The notes under the pieces: generated by a model
Seen by the model: the letters and a program-made list of their open reading frames with translations, nothing else
Told to the model about the DNA's origin: nothing
The model's database searches: none
Made by a program: the position numbers and the translations under genes
From: Corynebacterium matruchotii
GTDB lineage: Bacteria > Actinomycetota > Actinomycetes > Mycobacteriales > Mycobacteriaceae
Reading direction: 5' to 3'
DNA length: 64,000 bases
NCBI RefSeq assembly: GCF_011612265.2
Contig: NZ_CP050134.2
Coordinates: 124,001-188,000, forward strand
Shown here: in pieces, positions 9,226-19,024 of the stretch
How positions within the stretch are numbered: the stretch's first letter is position 1
Layout of the letters: every line of letters starts with the position of its first letter

Positions 9226-9897
9226 TTATGAGGGGTGGTGTCGGTTGCGGAGTCGTTGGATGTATTGGTTGGCGACGTCCAGGGCGGCGTCGGTGATTTC
9301 TGCTTGTCGCTGTTGCCGGAGGGCTCGTTGTTGTGCCATTTGTTGCGCATTGGCGAGTTGTAGGGCCTGCACCTTCATGGCCTCAGCCTGGGCGATTTGC
9401 CGTTGCCGCTGGCGTGCCAGGGTGCGGGGGCTTGGTTGATGCCATGATTTCGGCCCCAGCTTCAGCACGTACAACATGATAACGGTGGCAAGAAAGACCG
9501 AGAATGCTATACCGCTTACAAACGTATTTGCAGGCATAGTGGCAAGGAAAGGGAGCAACATGAGCATCGTAATGCCCAGCTTGATGCGTTTCCCAGACCG
9601 GTAGTTTTCTTCTATCTCGTTGCTGGTGAATGCGGCCTCGTCGGGGAGTCCTGCGGCATGCGGTATAGTGACCGGGGTATTGGCATCGGTAATGGCTGGA
9701 AGATCCGAAAAGATTGGTATCAAATCAGACATCATGGTTGCTTCTGCAACGTTGGTGAGGCGATTATCGTATTCGGTGATGTCTAGCCTGCCGGCAGCAA
9801 AGTGTTTGCCTAGGTCATCCATTGCCTTTTGGCGTTCGGCGTCGCCGATACGATAGTCCTGGTTACGGGGATTGATTGGGGGCACAGACGATGTCAT
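9226..9897 (-). CDS. DUF1707 membrane protein, cluster copy 3
   Basis: A 223-residue protein with an intact N-terminal DUF1707 domain (YRIGDAERQKAMDDLGKHF, GRLDITEYDNRL), a linker, two transmembrane helices around residues 120-150, and a long charged, Gln/Arg-rich tail likely to form a coiled helix. It is almost identical to copy 5 (10517-11197) over the DUF1707 domain, the linker and most of the tail, and differs mainly in the membrane segment. This points to recent duplication or gene conversion. It shares its promoter-proximal sequence with copy 1. Function unknown. Confidence 0.85.
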   Translation of the reverse strand: MTSSVPPINPRNQDYRIGDAERQKAMDDLGKHFAAGRLDITEYDNRLTNVAEATMMSDLIPIFSDLPAITDANTPVTIPHAAGLPDEAAFTSNEIEENYRSGKRIKLGITMLMLLPFLATMPANTFVSGIAFSVFLATVIMLYVLKLGPKSWHQPSPRTLARQRQRQIAQAEAMKVQALQLANAQQMAQQRALRQQRQAEITDAALDVANQYIQRLRNRHHPS

Positions 9898-9970
9898 AGC
9901 ACTAATAATAGTGAAGCGATTAGCGGAAGAGTCACCCGCATCAGCTGTTTATATTGTTTAGTCGCTGTTG

Positions 9971-10453
9971 TTATTGTGAGCATAAACGGATTGCCCGTAC
10001 CTGTTCCGCAGCATGCAAGAACTCGCGTTGTTGGGGATTGAGCTGTTTGATGAAATTACAGCGTGCAATTCTGCTTGCTACCTCAGCACCTATTGCCATA
10101 ATCCATGATAGTGCGGGCAATATCATGATTAGTGTGGGGTCACCAGACATGAATACAAATGACGTGAACGGAAGACACACTATGAACAAAAAAATAATCC
10201 CCACCATGAACGGTGTATAGCTCGTTTTCTGTGTTCTCCGGCATGCTTTGAATAGTTGGCCACCATCATAAGCGGGGCCAGGTGCGGGTAAGTCGGCAAA
10301 GACCGCTACCAGGTGAGACCACATTGTGGCCACCATGATGGCGGACAACCGGTTGTTATAATCCACGGGGTGCAGCCCACCAGCTGCATAATCCCAGCTA
10401 GCCAATTTAGAAACGGGATTTTGGGGATAGGGCTGGGTTACCTGCGGGTTCAT
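9971..10453 (-). CDS. Shortened DUF1707-like membrane protein, cluster copy 4
   Basis: A 160-residue relative of copy 2 with a further reduced N-terminus. After MNPQVTQPYPQNPVSKLASW only DYAAGGLHPVDYNNRL and FADLPAPGPAYDGGQL survive from the DUF1707 region. Two transmembrane helices follow, then a short tail. ATG 10453 is chosen because GGAAGG stands just before it. About 25 residues present in copy 2 around ERWHAKTSLDQHY are missing, so it is either a minimal variant or a decaying copy. The frame is intact to the stop. Confidence 0.72.
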   Translation of the reverse strand: MNPQVTQPYPQNPVSKLASWDYAAGGLHPVDYNNRLSAIMVATMWSHLVAVFADLPAPGPAYDGGQLFKACRRTQKTSYTPFMVGIIFLFIVCLPFTSFVFMSGDPTLIMILPALSWIMAIGAEVASRIARCNFIKQLNPQQREFLHAAEQVRAIRLCSQ

Positions 10454-10516
10454 ACCTTCCAATGGTAGTGGTGGCTTTGTAGTTGCCTGACCACGTATCA
10501 CATTCCTGGTAGATTG

Positions 10517-11197
10517 CTAGCGGCTGTGGCGGTTCCGGAGCCGTTGGACGTATTGGTTAGTCACTTCCAGGGCAGCGTCGGTGATTTCTGCTTGTCGTTG
10601 TTGCCGGAGAGCTCGTTGCTGCGCCATTTGTTGCGCGTTCGCCAGCTCCATGGCCTGTACCTGCATGGCCTGGGCCTGGGCGATTTGCCGTTGCCGCTGG
10701 CGTGCCAGGGTGCGGGGGCTTGGTTGATGCCATGATTTCGGCCCCAGCTTCAGGATGTACAACATGATGAATGTGGCAAGAAAAGCTATACCTGTTATAC
10801 CGCTTATAAGCGTGTTTGTAGGCGGAGCGGCAAGGCAAGGGAGCAACATGAGCAGCATAATCCCCAGCTTGATGCGTTTCCCAGACCGGTAGCTTTCCTC
10901 TATTTCGCTGCTGGTGAATGTGACCTCGTCAGGGAGTCCTGCGGCATGCGGTATAGTGACCGGGGTATTGGCATCGGTAATGGCTGGAAGATCCGAAAAA
11001 ATTGGTATCAAATCGGACCGCATGGTTGCTTCTGCGACATTGGTGAGGCGATTATCGTATTCGGTGATATCCAACCGGCCGGCAGCAAAATGCTTGCCTA
11101 AGTCATCCATTGCCTTCTGGCGTTCGGCATCACCGATACGATAGTCCTGGTTACTAGGGTTATTTTGGGGACTAAGCGGATTCAATGGCTGGTTCAT
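10517..11197 (-). CDS. DUF1707 membrane protein, cluster copy 5
   Basis: A 226-residue protein: an Asn/Pro-rich start (MNQPLNPLSPQN), the DUF1707 domain (YRIGDAERQKAMDDLGKHF), a linker with ITDANTPVTIPHAAGLPDE identical to copy 3, two transmembrane helices and the same Arg/Gln-rich tail. Differences from copy 3 concentrate in the membrane helices and the extreme termini. Function unknown. Tandem arrangement and near identity suggest an actively diversifying family. Confidence 0.85.
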   Translation of the reverse strand: MNQPLNPLSPQNNPSNQDYRIGDAERQKAMDDLGKHFAAGRLDITEYDNRLTNVAEATMRSDLIPIFSDLPAITDANTPVTIPHAAGLPDEVTFTSSEIEESYRSGKRIKLGIMLLMLLPCLAAPPTNTLISGITGIAFLATFIMLYILKLGPKSWHQPSPRTLARQRQRQIAQAQAMQVQAMELANAQQMAQQRALRQQRQAEITDAALEVTNQYVQRLRNRHSR

Positions 11198-11289
11198 GAT
11201 ACTAGCGATAGTGGTGTTTGATGATAGCGAAGCCGCATTTGTTTGCCTTAAAGGGTTGATCTACGATTGCGGCAGTCACATTCACTCGA

Positions 11290-11826
11290 TTACAGACCCT
11301 GCCTCTGCATTACCTGGGTTGCCTGTGCCATAGCCATGCCACGTCGTTGCTCCCGCATGATCTTCCGTGGATTCGGATAATTCCACGATGCTGGTCCGAG
11401 CTTCATGAGGAACAAAGCGATGGCGACAATGAAGGCCACGCCCAGCATGAAGTTGCCAAGAAATTCGGACATACCAAGCATCATGAAGCTGGCCACGAAG
11501 GTTGCGAGCACAATACCAATCTTCATATTCCGACCCTTGCGATACAGCTGCATTGCTTCCACGGACGGCATGGCCGGCGTCTCCATGAGATCAATGGGTT
11601 CTGACACGGTGGCCGGAACATTGGCTGGGGTGGAAGGCGCCAACGGTAGGTCGTCGAAAAGCTGGGTGAGTTCGGACTTCATGGTTGCTTCTGCGATGGA
11701 AGTGAGGCGGGTGTCATACTCGTTCATGTCGAGGCGCCCGGAGGCAAAGTGCTTGCCCAGCTCGTCCATTGCGTGCTGACGTTCGGTATCGCTGATTCGG
11801 TAATCGGAATTGAATGTTTGGCTCAT
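11290..11826 (-). CDS. DUF1707 membrane protein, cluster copy 6
   Basis: The first gene of the minus-strand series, 178 residues. It has a DUF1707 domain (YRISDTERQHAMDELGKHF, GRLDMNEYDTRL, LFDDLPL), a linker, two transmembrane helices (around residues 105-140) and a short basic tail ending in MAMAQATQVMQRQG. It is more diverged from copies 3 and 5 than those are from each other, and may be the ancestral member. Function unknown. Confidence 0.83.
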   Translation of the reverse strand: MSQTFNSDYRISDTERQHAMDELGKHFASGRLDMNEYDTRLTSIAEATMKSELTQLFDDLPLAPSTPANVPATVSEPIDLMETPAMPSVEAMQLYRKGRNMKIGIVLATFVASFMMLGMSEFLGNFMLGVAFIVAIALFLMKLGPASWNYPNPRKIMREQRRGMAMAQATQVMQRQGL

Positions 11827-11951
11827 GCTTTTAAGCGTAACGATGCGTACGCCGATTGTCTGTTGGGGTTTGCCCTGAAATTTCCCCTAATAAACACATC
11901 GGCGTTTCCGCAGCTCAACGAGCATGAATACCCGGATACCCCTAGAACAGG

Positions 11952-14900
11952 TCAGGGTTGTTCCTGATCTTTATCAGTATCTTGACTGATGTCTTTGCTA
12001 GGCGGTACCATTGGTGGTTTGGCCATCGGCGGCTTCGCTACCGGCGGCTTGGCGACGGGCGGTTGCGCCACCGGGGGTTTTGCCGCGGGAGGCTTTGCGA
12101 CGGGCGATGCCGCAGGCCTCGACCCAGGGGGCATCGCCCCTGGTGGGGTGGCTGTTGGTGGTTTCGCCACCGGGGGAGCAGCGGCAGGGGGCTTGGCCGT
12201 TGGCGGCGTAGGAGCGGGTGGCTTTGCGACGGGTGGACGTGCCGTTCCCGGGATCGTGGCCCCCGGGGCCACGGTTTTCGGCACCGAACCCCCAGGTGCG
12301 GCCGGTGCGGTAGGAGCTGTGGCTGCTGGGGGTCGAGCCACAGGAGGTTGCGCCGTTGGGGGTGCCGCCTTCGGAGGTGTTGCTTTCGGCATCGCCGCAG
12401 GTGGAACTGCGGATCCAGGTGCTGCTGCGCCGGGCACAGCAACACCTGGGGGAGTGGGTGTTGCCGGCCGGCCCCCAGGTGGTGTGGCCCCCGGAGGCGT
12501 CGCCGCTGGTGGGATCGCTGCACCAGGTGCTGCTGGTTTCGCTACCCCAGGCACAGCCGCACCCGGAATCGCCGCGCCGGGTGCGGCCGGCCGGGCTGTT
12601 GGTGGCGTTGCCCCCGGAGGCGTTGCTGCTGGTGGCATCGCCCCGCCAGGTATTGCCGCGCCAGGCGCTGGTGGTACCGTCGATCCGGGAATCGCCGCCC
12701 CCGGTGCCGCAGCCCCTGGGACTGCTGGCTTCGCCGCCCCAGGTGGGGCAACAACAGGAGAAACGCCAGGCTGTGGGGCCTTCCCCACAGCGGTCGTAGG
12801 TGACGCAGGTTTCGCCGGAGATGCCTGTGGTTTTGCGCTCTTTCCTGCCGGCTTCGGCTCCGGTTTCTCCTCCCGCTTCTCCCGGATAGGTGGTTGCAGG
12901 AACTGCTTGGGTCGCGGGTCCGGGAGGTGGCCGTCGACAAGCACGGAATCCCGCAACATCTGCGCAACATCTCGCACCGCCGGGGCTGGAGTAGCATCCG
13001 CGACCGCCTTCACCCCGGACACCATCATCGTATTGCAAAATGGGCAGCCCACAGCAATCTCCGCCGCGCCCGTCGCAACCGCCTCGGCGGCCCGATTCTC
13101 ATTAATGCGCGTGCCCAAATTCTCCTCCATGAACATGCGCGCCCCACCCGCACCGCAACAAAAACCCTCGTTACGATTCCGCGGCATCTCCACCAAATCA
13201 GCCCCCGTGGCCCCCAACAATTCGCGGGGCGGATCGAACACCTTATTGTGCCGACCCAAGAAACACGGATCATGGTACGTGATCGGCTTCCGGTCCTTCG
13301 GACCCCGGGGAATAGGTGTGAGCAACTTATCCCGAACCAACCGGTTGAGTAGCTGCGTATGGTGGAAAACGTCGAAATAGCCGTCAAAATCTGGGTACTC
13401 GTTGCGGAACGTATTAAAACAGTGCGGACACGTCGTAATAATCTTACGCTGACCTTTGGGAACCCCAGAAAATACCCCGTTAAGAGTATCAATATTTTCC
13501 AGGGCCAATTGCTGGAACAAAAACTCGTTACCTGCACGCCGCGCCGGGTCGCCGGTGCAGCGTTCCGCCTTGCTTAAAACCGCGAACTTCACACCTGCTG
13601 TGTGGAGCAGCTCGACGACGGCGCGGGTAGTGCGCTTGCCATCATCATCAAACGCTCCCGCACACCCCACCCAGAACAAGTATTCGATATCATCGAAGCT
13701 TTTCGCATCCTCGCCGAACACCGGCACCTCAATGCCGTCACGGCGGGCCTCGGTAATCCACGAGGCGCGCTCCGCATTATTACGCCCCCACGGGTTGCCC
13801 TTGACCTCAAGGTTTTTAAACATCCCCACCAATTCGGAGGGGAAATCCGACTCGGCCAGCACTTGGAAGCGGCGCATGTTCACCACATGGTCGATGTGCT
13901 CAATGTCGACCGGGCATTGCTCCACGCAGGCGCCACAGTTGGTGCACGACCACAGCACATCCGGGTGGATAACATTGGACTCGCCCACGAGTTTGAGCAG
14001 GTCAACATCGGAATATGTGGTGTCGGTGGCAAACGTGTCCGGGTCCTGAAGGTAGGAAGCATTGGCGACGGCCGCATCCCGGATGTCGGTGACAAACAGC
14101 TTTGGCGACAGGGGCTTCCCGGTATTCCAGGAGGGGCATTGGGTCTGGCAACGACCGCATTCCGTGCAGGTTGCCGCATCAAGGAGCATCTTCCAGCTGG
14201 CGTCTTGGAGATGCCCAATGCCAAGGGAAGAATCCTCCTCAATGGTGTCGATCGTGAGTTCGGTTGTGCCGTCGTAAAGCGGCAGGACCTTACCCAGTGC
14301 GGGGGCGCCGTCGGGGTTGCGTTGGAAGAAAATATTGAAGAACGCCAGGAAGCGATGCCAGGCGACACCCCACGTGAGATTACGGGCCACCACCACTAAC
14401 CACACCATGCCCACAAGCAGTTTGAACAGGGCAAAGACGCTCACCATTATGGGGCTGGCGGGGAGGAACCTGGCCAAGTATTGGGTGAAGAAGTCCGCCC
14501 ACGGCGAGGCATGACCATAGGTGGCTATCTTCCCGGCCTTCACTAGGAGCATGCCGGCGCCCTCTAGGAAGATCACACTCTCCACAAAGAAAGCCGAAAG
14601 CGCGTTCGATCCGTAGAAGCGGGATAACCGCTCCCGCATGCCCGTCGACAAGCGAATGGCAAAGAGGAACCCAATGCCCAGGACGGTGCCGATCGCCAGG
14701 ACCTCCTCGGCGAAATGATACAGCGACCACTGGGACAGCAGCGGCCACCCGCCAGCCGGGTTGAACGTTTGGATATAGGCTTCAAACCACACCAGCGACC
14801 CAATGAGGAAGCCCACCATCACAAACCAGTGGGCCACGGCAATGGCGGGACGCCGTATCAGCTCGGTGTGGAAAAACACCTCCTTGAGCACCTGCACCCC

Positions 14901-15056
14901 GCGGCGCACCGGCCTGTTTGTGCGGCCGGGTGCGGGTTGACCAGCGGCAATAAACAGATACAGGCGGCGGGCGGCGCGAATGAATAAAACCCACGCGGGC
15001 GCTGACAGCACAATGCCGAGCACCCCCATGATGAGCGTTGGTGTGACAGCCGGCAT
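11952..15056 (-). CDS. Membrane-bound Fe-S/heterodisulfide-reductase-like protein with Pro/Ala tail
   Basis: A 1034-residue protein like the mycobacterial iron-sulfur reductase Rv0338c. The first ~260 residues carry several transmembrane helices related to NarI/HdrE cytochrome subunits. Two 4Fe-4S ferredoxin motifs follow ([12 protein letters not shown] and [12 protein letters not shown]), then two CCG-type domains ([19 protein letters not shown]...RCTGD, and the second ending [11 protein letters not shown]). The electron donor and acceptor are not known. From about residue 720 the chain becomes a ~300-residue low-complexity tail of Pro, Ala, Gly and Lys repeats ([20 protein letters not shown]) with no counterpart in the core family. 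The opposite strand of this tail gives long spurious ORFs. Confidence 0.88.
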   Translation of the reverse strand: MPAVTPTLIMGVLGIVLSAPAWVLFIRAARRLYLFIAAGQPAPGRTNRPVRRGVQVLKEVFFHTELIRRPAIAVAHWFVMVGFLIGSLVWFEAYIQTFNPAGGWPLLSQWSLYHFAEEVLAIGTVLGIGFLFAIRLSTGMRERLSRFYGSNALSAFFVESVIFLEGAGMLLVKAGKIATYGHASPWADFFTQYLARFLPASPIMVSVFALFKLLVGMVWLVVVARNLTWGVAWHRFLAFFNIFFQRNPDGAPALGKVLPLYDGTTELTIDTIEEDSSLGIGHLQDASWKMLLDAATCTECGRCQTQCPSWNTGKPLSPKLFVTDIRDAAVANASYLQDPDTFATDTTYSDVDLLKLVGESNVIHPDVLWSCTNCGACVEQCPVDIEHIDHVVNMRRFQVLAESDFPSELVGMFKNLEVKGNPWGRNNAERASWITEARRDGIEVPVFGEDAKSFDDIEYLFWVGCAGAFDDDGKRTTRAVVELLHTAGVKFAVLSKAERCTGDPARRAGNEFLFQQLALENIDTLNGVFSGVPKGQRKIITTCPHCFNTFRNEYPDFDGYFDVFHHTQLLNRLVRDKLLTPIPRGPKDRKPITYHDPCFLGRHNKVFDPPRELLGATGADLVEMPRNRNEGFCCGAGGARMFMEENLGTRINENRAAEAVATGAAEIAVGCPFCNTMMVSGVKAVADATPAPAVRDVAQMLRDSVLVDGHLPDPRPKQFLQPPIREKREEKPEPKPAGKSAKPQASPAKPASPTTAVGKAPQPGVSPVVAPPGAAKPAVPGAAAPGAAIPGSTVPPAPGAAIPGGAMPPAATPPGATPPTARPAAPGAAIPGAAVPGVAKPAAPGAAIPPAATPPGATPPGGRPATPTPPGVAVPGAAAPGSAVPPAAMPKATPPKAAPPTAQPPVARPPAATAPTAPAAPGGSVPKTVAPGATIPGTARPPVAKPPAPTPPTAKPPAAAPPVAKPPTATPPGAMPPGSRPAASPVAKPPAAKPPVAQPPVAKPPVAKPPMAKPPMVPPSKDISQDTDKDQEQP

Positions 15057-15074
15057 GGGGCAAAACCTCTATGA

Positions 15075-15156
15075 GTCGTAGCGGAGGGACGCGTAAAGTA
15101 TATGCGTCTGCCCACACAACTGACCAAGAGGTTCCGCCGGTCTTTTCCGCTACGAC
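15075..15156. promoter_or_regulatory. Perfect 11-bp inverted repeat in a divergent promoter region
   Basis: GTCGTAGCGGA at 15075-15085 is matched by TCCGCTACGAC at 15146-15156, 60 bases apart, between the Fe-S reductase gene (minus) and the broken dehydrogenase gene (plus). It could be a pair of operator half-sites or a long hairpin in the 5' leader. Confidence 0.5.
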
Positions 15157-15216
15157 GTTGTGAGCTGCACATCGCAGGCAACCCTTCGTTTGAATATATC
15201 TGGCACACTGGGGGAC

Positions 15217-16047
15217 ATGAAAATTGCTTTCCTAGGAACCGGCCGCATTCGCCAAGCATCTGATCGTCAACAATGATTATGAGGTGCGGGTCTGGAACCG
15301 TACGCTGGACAAAACCACTCCGCTTGTCGACGCCGGTGCCACCGCATACTCCACCGCCGCCGAGGTCGTTACCGGCGCTGACGTGGTGATTACGGCCCTG
15401 TTCGGGCCGAAAACCGTGCGCAGTGTGGTCATCGCCCCGACCTTATTCCCGCAGGTATTCCCTGGATCGACACCACCACCGTATCCCCTCAAGATGCCGA
15501 GGAATTCGCCACCAACGTTCCCACCTACATTGCCTGCCCGGTGGTTGGCACCCTGGGGCCGGCCCGTGCCGGAAAACTTGGTGTGTACGTGGGCAGCCCC
15601 GATCCGCAGCTGCGGGAGCTGGCTGCCGGCATTGTATCCCCCTGGGCGGACCCGAGCCGGTTGAAGTTGGTGGACTCCCAGCCCAAGGCTGCTATTGGGA
15701 AACTTCTCGCTAACCTGGCCCTAGCGATTAGTGCCGAGGGCATGAAAGAGGCTCTCCTGTTTGGGGACGCCACCGGCCTCACCGCGGCCGAAACCCTGGA
15801 TCTGCTCGACTCCATTGGCTTGTCGTTTATGGCTAACCTGAAGCGTGATTTTGTGCTTGGTGACCGAAGCACCGACCCGGGTGATTTCACCGTCGACGCC
15901 CTGTGCAAGGACAGCAAGCTGATGCTGGACACCGCAGGCCAGGTGCTGCCCGGCATTCAGGCGGCGGTGGAATCCTTTACTATCCAACAGGATCATGGCC
16001 GGGGTGACCATGATTTTTCCGCCATTCTGGTGCACCGCTCCGAATAG
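15217..16047 (+). pseudogene. Frameshifted 3-hydroxyisobutyrate-dehydrogenase-like gene
   Basis: The pieces together read as an NAD(P)-binding beta-hydroxyacid dehydrogenase. MKIAFLGTGR starts in one frame at 15217. The frame then changes near 15247, with about four to five codons of the Rossmann loop apparently missing, and AKHLIVNNDYEVRVWNRT continues in a second frame. Near 15437 (a GCCCC run) it returns to the first frame as DLIPAGIPWIDTTTVSPQDA and stays open to 16047, including GKLLANLALAISAEGMKEAL. The two shifts compensate each other, but the glycine-rich NAD loop is damaged. It is probably a pseudogene; a sequencing error at the second site is possible. Confidence 0.8.
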
Positions 16048-16094
16048 GTGTGGTGCCGTGATTGGCCGTTGGTTGGGCGTCGACAAGCGTGCGG

Positions 16095-17228
16095 CTAGCG
16101 CAGCGCGGACACCCACCCCTTGCGGCCGTTATGCAGGATCGAACCGCGATAAATCCGGGCGCTCAGCCACAGGGCTGCGCCGGTCGTCGCCGCTAACAAC
16201 ACGTACGACGCCACCAGCTGCACGAGGGACATGTTATTAGCCGCATAGGAGATGGGTGTCAGGGTCGTAGAGAACGGGGGAATCCACGCCAAGACCTGCA
16301 CAATTGGGCTCGATACGTTGAGGGAGCCGAACACGGCCGCATACATTGTTGCCATCATGAGAATCAGGATGGGCGACTGGGTGGATTGTAAATCCTCGGT
16401 GCGCGACACCATCGACCCGGCCGCCGCGTATAGGCTGCCGAAAAACAGCATCCCCAGGATGTAACCCACTATGAGCAGCGGAATCATGCCATAGCTGATG
16501 GTCGTGCCCTTGAGCAGGCCGGTGGACTGCACCGCAATCGCGCCGACCGTGATAATGATCGCCGTGCTGAGTGCTCCCATAATCAAACTGCCCAGGAGCT
16601 TCCCCGCCAGAAAATTCAGCGGCCGCACACTAGACAGGATGATTTCGATCACCCGAGACGATTTTTCCTCCGTCACCCGGCTGCCCACTATGGCTGCGAA
16701 CGTCATAATGAATGTCATCATGATGAACACCCCAAGGTAGGTTGTGAACACGTTTGCCGCATCGATGTCCCTGCCCACATTCACCGTGGTGATGGCGGAT
16801 GGCGGCGTGGCCTGACTGTACTGCTGTTCGGTGATATGAAGCTGCGCCAATGCTCGTTCCTGGGCCATGCGCTGCACTGCTGCGGTGACGGTGGTGACGA
16901 GGCTTTCGGAAGGCGCACCATCCGCCAATAAGTCGAACCCCTGATCGGTAGCAACCAATGCCGCATCCTTGCCGTCCCGTACTTGTTGCTCGGCGGCCGC
17001 CCGGTCCGGGGCGGTGGTCACGGTCAGATTATTTCCAGCCGCAAACGGTGCGGAGTCAACGCCCACCACCACAAGCTCTGGTAGTTGGTCCTGATTCTTC
17101 TGGTACCACGATGTGCCGAATATGGCTGCTATCACCACCACAAGCATGGTCACTACCGTAATCATGATGCCCTTGCTGCGCAGCAGCGCCCGGATCTCTT
17201 GACCCGCCACAATCTGAATGGTTTTCAT
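16095..17228 (-). CDS. ABC-2 type transporter permease (NatB/YhaP-like)
   Basis: A 377-residue export permease. It has one N-terminal helix (KGIMITVVTMLVVVIAAIFGTSW), a ~130-residue extracytoplasmic domain, then five or six helices at the C-terminus, the usual plan of NatB/YhaP-type ABC-2 permeases. It contains ESVRPLNF-like ILSSVRPLNFLAGKLLG, typical of the family. The ATG overlaps the stop of the ATPase gene by four bases, so the two are translationally coupled. The exported substrate is unknown; sodium, antibiotics or peptides are common for this class. It is the last gene of a four-gene operon headed by an HTH regulator. Confidence 0.87.
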   Translation of the reverse strand: MKTIQIVAGQEIRALLRSKGIMITVVTMLVVVIAAIFGTSWYQKNQDQLPELVVVGVDSAPFAAGNNLTVTTAPDRAAAEQQVRDGKDAALVATDQGFDLLADGAPSESLVTTVTAAVQRMAQERALAQLHITEQQYSQATPPSAITTVNVGRDIDAANVFTTYLGVFIMMTFIMTFAAIVGSRVTEEKSSRVIEIILSSVRPLNFLAGKLLGSLIMGALSTAIIITVGAIAVQSTGLLKGTTISYGMIPLLIVGYILGMLFFGSLYAAAGSMVSRTEDLQSTQSPILILMMATMYAAVFGSLNVSSPIVQVLAWIPPFSTTLTPISYAANNMSLVQLVASYVLLAATTGAALWLSARIYRGSILHNGRKGWVSALR

Positions 17229-18109
17229 GACACAAACTCCTTAAATAGGTCCACCAAATCGGGCACCCGCCGGGTAAACGAGTGCACCGGCCCCACCGCT
17301 AACGCCGCGGCGAGAATATCTTGATCGCTCACATGTTCGGGTTTTTCGATGATCGTCTGGCCAGGCTCCTCGGCGACGATTCGGCACCCCGTCGGGCACC
17401 ATTCCTGCGCCGGCACGGGGGAGCCCACCTCGTATCGGGCCGGTCCCTGGGTGCGGAGCTCCATGACGGTGCCCTGTGCCCGCATTTCCCCGCCGCTGAT
17501 GATCCCGACCCGGTCACACAACCGTTGCACCAAATCTAATTGATGGGACGAAAATATCACCGGTGTGCCCTGTTGAGCTCGGGAAATAAGCATGTCGCTC
17601 ATCACCTGGACGGCGATGGGATCCAGGCCGGAAAACGGCTCGTCAAGCACTAAGACATCGGGATTGTGCACCAGCGACGCCGCCAGCTGCACCCGCTGCT
17701 GGTTCCCGAGACTCAGGTCCGTGAGTTGGCTGGTGGTTCGTTCCGCCAAGCCCAGCTGTTCCAAGAGCCCCTGGGCGTTCGTGGTGGCTTCTTGAATGCC
17801 AAGCCCGTGCAGCCGGGCCAGAAACACCAGCTGGTCCAGGATTTTCTCCTTCGCATACAGGCCCCGCTCCTCTGGCATGTAGCCGATATTGCGCCGGTTG
17901 TCGGCGGTGATGGGTTTGCCGTCCCACAGCACCTCACCGGCGTCAGCGGCGAGCACCCCCAGGATGATGCGCATCGTTGTGGACTTGCCCGCGCCATTGG
18001 ATCCGACGAACCCGTAAATTTCGCCGGGTTTTACGGTAAGCGACACGTCGGTGAGCGCGGCAACGTCACCAAAATTTTTGCGTAAATTGCGTACTTCTAG
18101 AGTGGTCAC
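17225..18109 (-). CDS. ABC transporter ATP-binding protein (NatA-like)
   Basis: A 294-residue ATPase partner of the downstream permease. Visible motifs: Walker A GSNGAGKSTT, Q-loop region GYMPEERGLYAKE, a signature variant LSLGNQQRVQLA, Walker B DVLVLDEPFSGLDP and the H-loop in IFSSHQLDLVQ. The C-terminal ~80 residues are an accessory domain as in NatA/YhaQ proteins. It overlaps both neighbours by four bases (18106-18109 and 17225-17228), showing tight operon coupling. Confidence 0.92.
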   Translation of the reverse strand: MTTLEVRNLRKNFGDVAALTDVSLTVKPGEIYGFVGSNGAGKSTTMRIILGVLAADAGEVLWDGKPITADNRRNIGYMPEERGLYAKEKILDQLVFLARLHGLGIQEATTNAQGLLEQLGLAERTTSQLTDLSLGNQQRVQLAASLVHNPDVLVLDEPFSGLDPIAVQVMSDMLISRAQQGTPVIFSSHQLDLVQRLCDRVGIISGGEMRAQGTVMELRTQGPARYEVGSPVPAQEWCPTGCRIVAEEPGQTIIEKPEHVSDQDILAAALAVGPVHSFTRRVPDLVDLFKEFVS

Positions 18110-18678
18110 TGATATCCTCCGTTTCCACTATCTGATTCACTTTCGGTACCTTCGGTGAAGGTGATGGCGTATGCGACCGTTGGTAATGTCATGGTAATGA
18201 CGATAATGAGTGTGAGCAGGAGCGCGATGGTAAATGTCATCTGGACGGTTATTTCCGGTATGAATAGGGGGATGAACGCCAGCGCGTACACTATGGGAAG
18301 CATGAGATAGCCAAGCAATTTCAGCGATATTGACCGCCATGTGGTGATGACGGCGTATTCGTACTCGTCCAAAAAATCGTCGGGTGCCGAGTCTTTGAGC
18401 CTGATGCTGAAGCGCAATATCCGCAGCGCCATCATTGCGACCGGGGTGCAGAGCGCCCACACAACCAGCCAGTTCTGCCACCATAGCTGCGCCACGCAAC
18501 AGGCCAGCATGACTGCTATCGTCAGGTAGTATACGACGATCAATGCTTTACGACGTCGTAACGTGCGCCACGTGAGAAACTTGGTTGCCGACAGGTCGTA
18601 GTATTTCTGCCACCGTTCCGCCCGTCGTAATTGGTAGCGATGAGCCCAAACGACCATGCGCTGTGTGAATTCACCCAT
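18106..18678 (-). CDS. Membrane protein of the regulator/ABC operon
   Basis: A 190-residue protein with four predicted transmembrane helices in two pairs (about residues 45-85 and 115-165) after a basic cytosolic N-terminus. I do not recognise the family. It lies between an XRE regulator and the ABC ATPase, which it overlaps by four bases, so it probably works with the exporter or senses its substrate for the regulator. Confidence 0.75.
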   Translation of the reverse strand: MGEFTQRMVVWAHRYQLRRAERWQKYYDLSATKFLTWRTLRRRKALIVVYYLTIAVMLACCVAQLWWQNWLVVWALCTPVAMMALRILRFSIRLKDSAPDDFLDEYEYAVITTWRSISLKLLGYLMLPIVYALAFIPLFIPEITVQMTFTIALLLTLIIVITMTLPTVAYAITFTEGTESESDSGNGGYQ

Positions 18679-18684
18679 ACATAA

Positions 18685-18945
18685 TCATCCCTGGTTATAG
18701 ATGTGGGTGGACATGGGCTCAAACTGTTTTCGGCTGAACACCGCCTCGACTGGGAGTTCGAATACCTCGCAGATGCGCATGGCTAAATCCAGGCTGGGGG
18801 AGTGGTCGCCGCGTTCCAGGGCGCCAATGGTTTGCGGATTCACATCAACCCGAGCGGCCAATTGTGCACGAGTCATATCTCGTTCTGCGCGTAAAAGCCG
18901 CACACGATTAAAAATTGGAATTGTTGGGCGCTTCTTTGGGTTCAT
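18685..18945 (-). CDS. XRE-family helix-turn-helix regulator
   Basis: An 86-residue DNA-binding protein with a single Cro/C1-type HTH: FNRVRLLRAERDMTRAQLAA, then RVDVNPQTIGALERGDHSPS and an AMRICEVFELPVEAVF helix. It matches the short YozG/XRE regulators that usually sit with membrane proteins. It is the first gene of the operon with the membrane protein and the ABC exporter, so it likely controls that operon, perhaps autogenously. Confidence 0.88.
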   Translation of the reverse strand: MNPKKRPTIPIFNRVRLLRAERDMTRAQLAARVDVNPQTIGALERGDHSPSLDLAMRICEVFELPVEAVFSRKQFEPMSTHIYNQG

Positions 18946-19024
18946 ATGACCAATTGTTGTATAAACCCAACGCTAAGTCAAGGGTGCTCCACTTATGCCA
19001 CCTATTATTGGTGGTGAGTCAGGG

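Noticed and set aside
11989..13380. 463-residue Gly/Ala-rich ORF on the plus strand
   Set aside because: It is the mirror of the Pro/Ala repeat tail of the Fe-S reductase on the minus strand; the composition is explained by that gene and there is no start signal.
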